NCBI GenBank assembly: GCA_046728075.1
Contig: JBKPDV010000176.1
Span: forward strand, 1 to 8,282
Direction: 5' to 3'
DNA from: JBKPDV01 sp046728075
Lineage (GTDB): Bacteria > Acidobacteriota > Thermoanaerobaculia > UBA5066 > Gp7-AA6
Length of the DNA stretch: 8,282 bases
Part shown: in pieces, positions 5,600-8,282 of the stretch
Layout of the letters: each line of letters opens with the position of its first letter
Position numbering within the stretch: the stretch's first letter is position 1
Translations under genes and position numbers: made by a program
The notes under the pieces: model-generated
Seen by the model: the letters and a program-made list of their open reading frames with translations, nothing else
What the model was told of the DNA's origin: nothing
The model's database searches: none

Positions 5600-7234
5600 G
5601 TGCATTACCGGCTTCTCGCGGAGACTCTCGAAGCCGTGTCCCAGTCGCGCGGGAAACTCGCGAAGATCGACCGCCTCGCGCAAACGCTTCGCCGCCTGGA
5701 AGGCGAGGAGCTCGTCGTGGGCGCGCGCCTGCTCTCCGGCTCGCCGTTTGCCGAGTGGGAGGAGACCGTGACCTCGGCCGGTTGGGCCACCGTGGCCCGC
5801 GCCGCGGCGGCCGTGACGGGCTGGAATTCGGAGACTCTCGGCGCGTGCGCTACCGCGATCGGCGACCTGGGCGAGGCGATCGCGCTGCTGTTGGCGGAAA
5901 CGCCGGGTCTGCCGGGGATGACGATCGGCGAGACGGACCTTCTGTTCCGGCGGCTCGCGACGCTGCGCAAAGCCGCCGAAAAGCAGGCCCTGCTCGAGGA
6001 GGTCCTGCGCCGATCCACTCCGGTCGAGGCGAAGTATTTCTTGAAGACTCTCTCGGGAGGACTGCGCATCGGCGCCGACGTCACGACCATCGAGGAGGCG
6101 GTTGCACAGGCCTTCGAAGCGGAGCGCGAGGCCGTGGCGCGTGCCCGCCGGGACTCCGGCGACATCGGCGAGACCGCGTGGGCCGCACGCGAGGGAAGGC
6201 TTTCCGAGATTCGGTTCCGCCTCTTCCATCCGATCGGGTTCATGCTCGCCTCGCCGATCGAAGACGCGGAGGAGGTCGCCGAGGAGCTTTCTCTCCTCGC
6301 TGTCGAGGATAAGTTCGACGGCATTCGCGCGCATGCCCATAAGGAGGGAGGCCGCGTCGAGCTCTTCTCCCGCACACTCGACAGCGTCACCGAGCAGTTC
6401 CCGGAGATTGCCGCATCGCTCGCGACTCTGCAGGGCTCGTTCCTGGTGGACGGGGAGATCGTCGCCTGGGGGAAGGGGCGCCCCGACTCCTTTTTCAAGC
6501 TCCAGCGGCGGCTCGGGCGCAAGGCCCCCGCGCCGGAGCTTCTTTCCGAAATCCCGGCCGCCTTCATCGGCTACGACTGTCTCTTCCACGACGGGCTGGC
6601 GCTCTTCGAAGCGCCCTGGGAAGAGCGGCGCCGGCATCTCGAGGAGCTCGCTGGTGCGGGGCTGCGAGTCTCGGATGTTTTCCCGGCCGCCACACCGGGA
6701 GAGCTCGAGGACCGTTTCGCAGCGGCGCGCGACCGAGGAAACGAGGGGCTCGTTTTGAAGCGCCGGGACTCTCTCTACCAGGCGGGCAAGCGCGGCCGCG
6801 CCTGGCGCAAGTGGAAAAAAGCCACGGCGACTCTGGATGTTGTCGTCACCGCCGTCCAGCAGGGCAACGGCAAGCGCGCCGGAATGCTCTCCGACTACAC
6901 CTTCGCCGTGCGCAACGGAGAGGAATTCGTCACCATCGGCAAGGCCTATTCCGGACTCACCGACGAAGAGATTCGAACCCTGGGCGCTCGGTTCCGCAAG
7001 ATCACTCTCGCGCGCTACGGCCCCGTCCGCGCCGTTTCCCCGGAGGTCGTCCTCGAAGTCGCCTTCGACACTATCCAGAAGTCCACTCGCCACAAGTCCG
7101 GCTTCGCCCTGCGCTTCCCGAGAATCGCCCGCCTCCGCCCCGACAAATCCCCCGCCGACGCCAACACCTTGGATGACGTCCGCGCCCTCTACGCCCGCCT
7201 GACCGGCGACACCGAACCCACTTCTTCGCCTTGA
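5600..7234 (+). CDS. ATP-dependent DNA ligase, exonuclease-associated type
   Basis: A 544-residue ligase that seals DNA nicks through an enzyme-adenylate intermediate. An alpha-helical N-terminal DNA-binding domain (about 1-200) precedes the adenylation domain with motif I EDKFDGIRA (236-244, nucleophile K238), motif III FLVDGEIVAW (282-291), motif IV NEGLVLK (381-387) and motif V WRKWKK (402-407). An OB-fold domain follows (from about residue 412), ending with RFPRIARLR. Composition and neighbour match the TIGR04120-type ligase of the ligase-exonuclease-helicase-phosphoesterase repair cluster. I prefer GTG at 5600, 3 bp past the mobile element, because the protein then starts directly with HYRLLAETLEAV as in relatives. 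An ATG at 5582 inside the element would add MNNAGY. Neither has a Shine-Dalgarno sequence. No helicase or phosphoesterase gene follows. Confidence 0.93.
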   Translation: MHYRLLAETLEAVSQSRGKLAKIDRLAQTLRRLEGEELVVGARLLSGSPFAEWEETVTSAGWATVARAAAAVTGWNSETLGACATAIGDLGEAIALLLAETPGLPGMTIGETDLLFRRLATLRKAAEKQALLEEVLRRSTPVEAKYFLKTLSGGLRIGADVTTIEEAVAQAFEAEREAVARARRDSGDIGETAWAAREGRLSEIRFRLFHPIGFMLASPIEDAEEVAEELSLLAVEDKFDGIRAHAHKEGGRVELFSRTLDSVTEQFPEIAASLATLQGSFLVDGEIVAWGKGRPDSFFKLQRRLGRKAPAPELLSEIPAAFIGYDCLFHDGLALFEAPWEERRRHLEELAGAGLRVSDVFPAATPGELEDRFAAARDRGNEGLVLKRRDSLYQAGKRGRAWRKWKKATATLDVVVTAVQQGNGKRAGMLSDYTFAVRNGEEFVTIGKAYSGLTDEEIRTLGARFRKITLARYGPVRAVSPEVVLEVAFDTIQKSTRHKSGFALRFPRIARLRPDKSPADANTLDDVRALYARLTGDTEPTSSP

Positions 7235-7246
7235 GTTGTTCGAGGC

Positions 7247-7262
7247 ACAATATATATATTGT
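7247..7262. other. Perfect 16-bp AT palindrome
   Basis: ACAATATATATATTGT is its own reverse complement and lies 13 bp after the ligase stop in GC-rich DNA. It lies between two convergent genes, where an operator would be unexpected. It may be an AT-rich binding or melting site or chance alternating sequence; its role is unknown. Confidence 0.6.
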
Positions 7263-7450
7263 ATTCTGCCGAACTCGACGAGCGGCCGCGTTACTTGAGC
7301 TCGCGGCGCGCGAAGTCTCCCAGAGGGGAGGAGGCGCGCGCCGCGGGAGCGAGAGCGAGCGAGGGATCAGGCGAGCGGTCGAGCCCAGTGGGCGAGCCGA
7401 TCGCCGGTGCGCCGACAGGCGCAGATCCCGACCGAGCGGAAGCGACGTGT
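7263..7450. other. Gene-free GC-rich spacer with strong hairpin potential
   Basis: No convincing gene lies here; the short open frames on both strands are arginine- or alanine/proline-rich and look like composition artefacts. The clearest structure is GCGGCGCGCG (7303-7312) pairing with CGCGCGCCGC (7335-7344), with an inner CTCCC/GGGAG stem (7317-7321 with 7326-7330). Runs of GAGCGAGCGAG-like sequence and CCGATCGCCGG / GCGCCGACAGGCGC follow. It could be a structured RNA, an extended 3' UTR, or a dispersed repeat. The strand is unknown. Confidence 0.45.
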
Positions 7451-7484
7451 AAAAGGCGGCCCCGGCTGTCAGTCGCCGGGGCCG
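7451..7484 (-). terminator. Intrinsic terminator of the ribonuclease gene
   Basis: A perfect 10-bp stem, CGGCCCCGGC at 7457-7466 with GCCGGGGCCG at 7475-7484, has an 8-nt loop. On the minus strand the stem is followed by CC and TTTT. This orientation serves the RNase E/G-family gene ending at 7569. On the plus strand there is no T-run, although the stem could still affect ligase readthrough. Confidence 0.75.
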
Positions 7485-7507
7485 GGAAGGAAGGTATCGC
7501 GTGCTGA

Positions 7508-7532
7508 CCCATAAAACACATGGGCCTGGCCC
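7508..7532. repeat. Overlapping small palindromes after the ribonuclease gene
   Basis: CCCAT (7508-7512) pairs with ATGGG (7520-7524). The partly overlapping GGGCCTGGCCC (7522-7532) is an inverted repeat with a one-base centre. The two stems compete for the same bases. The arrangement looks like a short REP-type unit in the 3' region of the minus-strand gene; copies elsewhere cannot be seen in this window. Confidence 0.45.
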
Positions 7533-7568
7533 CTCATTCCAGCGCCTTAAATACTGATTGTGAACGGT

Positions 7569-8282
7569 TTACCTTGGCAGAATCTCGAAGGTCGAAGGGG
7601 GCAGCGTCGGGTCCTCGGAGAGCTCGATTCGCAGGCTACTCTCCGCTTCCATGTCGCCGAAAAAGTCCGGCTCCTCCTCGGCGATCATGCGGGCAAGCGA
7701 CGGGGTGACCCGCACGCGGATCGTCTCGCCGGAAACATAGAGAGGCAGGTGCCGCTGGAGAGAGCGGCGCAGATCGAGAGCGACCGTCAGGTCCGTCTTG
7801 ACGCGGCCGCTCCCTCCGCAGTCGGGGCAAGAGCGCGTCAGAATTCTCTCCAGATTGCCTCTCGAGCGCTGGCGAGTGATCTCGACCAACCCGAATTCGG
7901 ACATCGGCAGCGCACGGGCGCGGGAGCGGTCGCGCGAAAGCTCTTTCTCGAAACGCTCGAAGACTTCGCGGCGGTGCTCGGGATCTTCCATGTCGATGAA
8001 GTCGACGACGAGCAATCCTCCCAGATCTCTCAAGCGGATCTGCCGGGCGACCTCGGGGATCGCCTCGAGGTTGGTTCGAAACACCGTGTCCTCGAGAGCG
8101 TCCTTGCCGACGAACTTTCCCGTGTTCACGTCGATCGTGACCAATGCTTCCGTCTGTTGAATGACGACAGAGCCGCCCGAGGCCAGAGGCACGCGGTTCT
8201 GGAGCGCGCGCTCGATCTCCGCTTCGACTCCGAAGCGCTCGAAGAGAGGCGCCTCCCCGCGGTCGAGTTCGAGCCGGGAAAG
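7569..8282 (-). CDS. rng: RNase E/G-family ribonuclease, C-terminal part (partial)
   Basis: The last 237 codons of an endoribonuclease of the RNase E/G family, which cuts single-stranded RNA in mRNA decay and rRNA maturation; the start lies beyond the right edge. Within the fragment, ALVTIDVNTGKFVG (46-59) and LLVVDFIDM (90-98) carry the two metal-binding catalytic aspartates (D51 and D94), with the same 43-residue spacing as in E. coli RNase E. RTNLEA, ARQIRLRDLGG and FGLVEITRQR follow as in RNase G. CPDCGGSG (152-159) matches the Zn-link motif that joins subunits. The protein ends about 78 residues after that motif, without the long scaffold tail of RNase E, so it is nearer to RNase G in form. 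It is convergent with the ligase and has its own terminator at 7451-7484. Confidence 0.95.
   Translation of the reverse strand, partial: LSRLELDRGEAPLFERFGVEAEIERALQNRVPLASGGSVVIQQTEALVTIDVNTGKFVGKDALEDTVFRTNLEAIPEVARQIRLRDLGGLLVVDFIDMEDPEHRREVFERFEKELSRDRSRARALPMSEFGLVEITRQRSRGNLERILTRSCPDCGGSGRVKTDLTVALDLRRSLQRHLPLYVSGETIRVRVTPSLARMIAEEEPDFFGDMEAESSLRIELSEDPTLPPSTFEILPR

Noticed and set aside
5372..7093. 573-codon open frame on the minus strand opposite the ligase
   Set aside because: Long antisense frames are expected in high-GC coding DNA; it has no domain signature, and the plus strand has all ligase motifs.
7235..7568. tRNA or other known RNA gene in the right spacer
   Set aside because: No cloverleaf, TTCRA-type T-loop or CCA-adjacent acceptor stem could be found; only generic hairpins are present.

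Overview
The window is a GC-rich bacterial chromosomal segment of ordinary genes separated by an unusually dense set of repeats. No 16S or other phylogenetic marker is present. The high GC, the mix of gene families and the repeat-rich spacers would fit Acidobacteriota or another deep-branching GC-rich phylum, but that placement is a guess.

Left part (1-2883), all on the minus strand and probably one transcription unit. Reading right to left it holds a secreted metal-dependent amidohydrolase (2883-1534), a 66-residue helical protein (1498-1298), a 116-residue lipoprotein (1284-934), and the N-terminal part of a multi-pass membrane protein of the 6-pyruvoyl-tetrahydropterin synthase-related / GT-C-like type, which runs off the left edge. 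The first three genes are tightly spaced, and each has a strong Shine-Dalgarno sequence. Between the lipoprotein and the membrane protein lie three tandem 39-bp units, each able to fold into a GC hairpin.

Middle and right part (3219-7234), plus strand. It holds a dihydrodipicolinate-reductase-like NAD(P) dehydrogenase of the 2,4-diaminopentanoate dehydrogenase type, then a metallo-beta-lactamase-fold DNA exonuclease, then an ATP-dependent DNA ligase. The last two are half of the known four-gene ligase-associated repair module. Its helicase and phosphoesterase are not in the window.

Two copies of a roughly 237-bp element with about 17-bp terminal inverted repeats (MITE-like, with no transposase) lie in the same orientation at 2915-3150 and 5360-5597. 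The second sits exactly between exonuclease and ligase. It supplies the exonuclease stop codon and an upstream in-frame ATG for the ligase, and its precise removal would join the two reading frames in phase. Arrays of degenerate 7-bp repeats fill the spacers before the dehydrogenase and between the dehydrogenase and the exonuclease.

Right edge (7235-8282). A 334-bp spacer without a gene holds a 16-bp AT palindrome, a GC-rich hairpin region and a minus-strand intrinsic terminator. It is followed by the C-terminal 237 codons of an RNase E/G-family ribonuclease on the minus strand, convergent with the ligase. The most interesting structure is the repeat and mobile-element architecture, especially the element at the exonuclease-ligase junction; no wholly new multi-gene system is evident.
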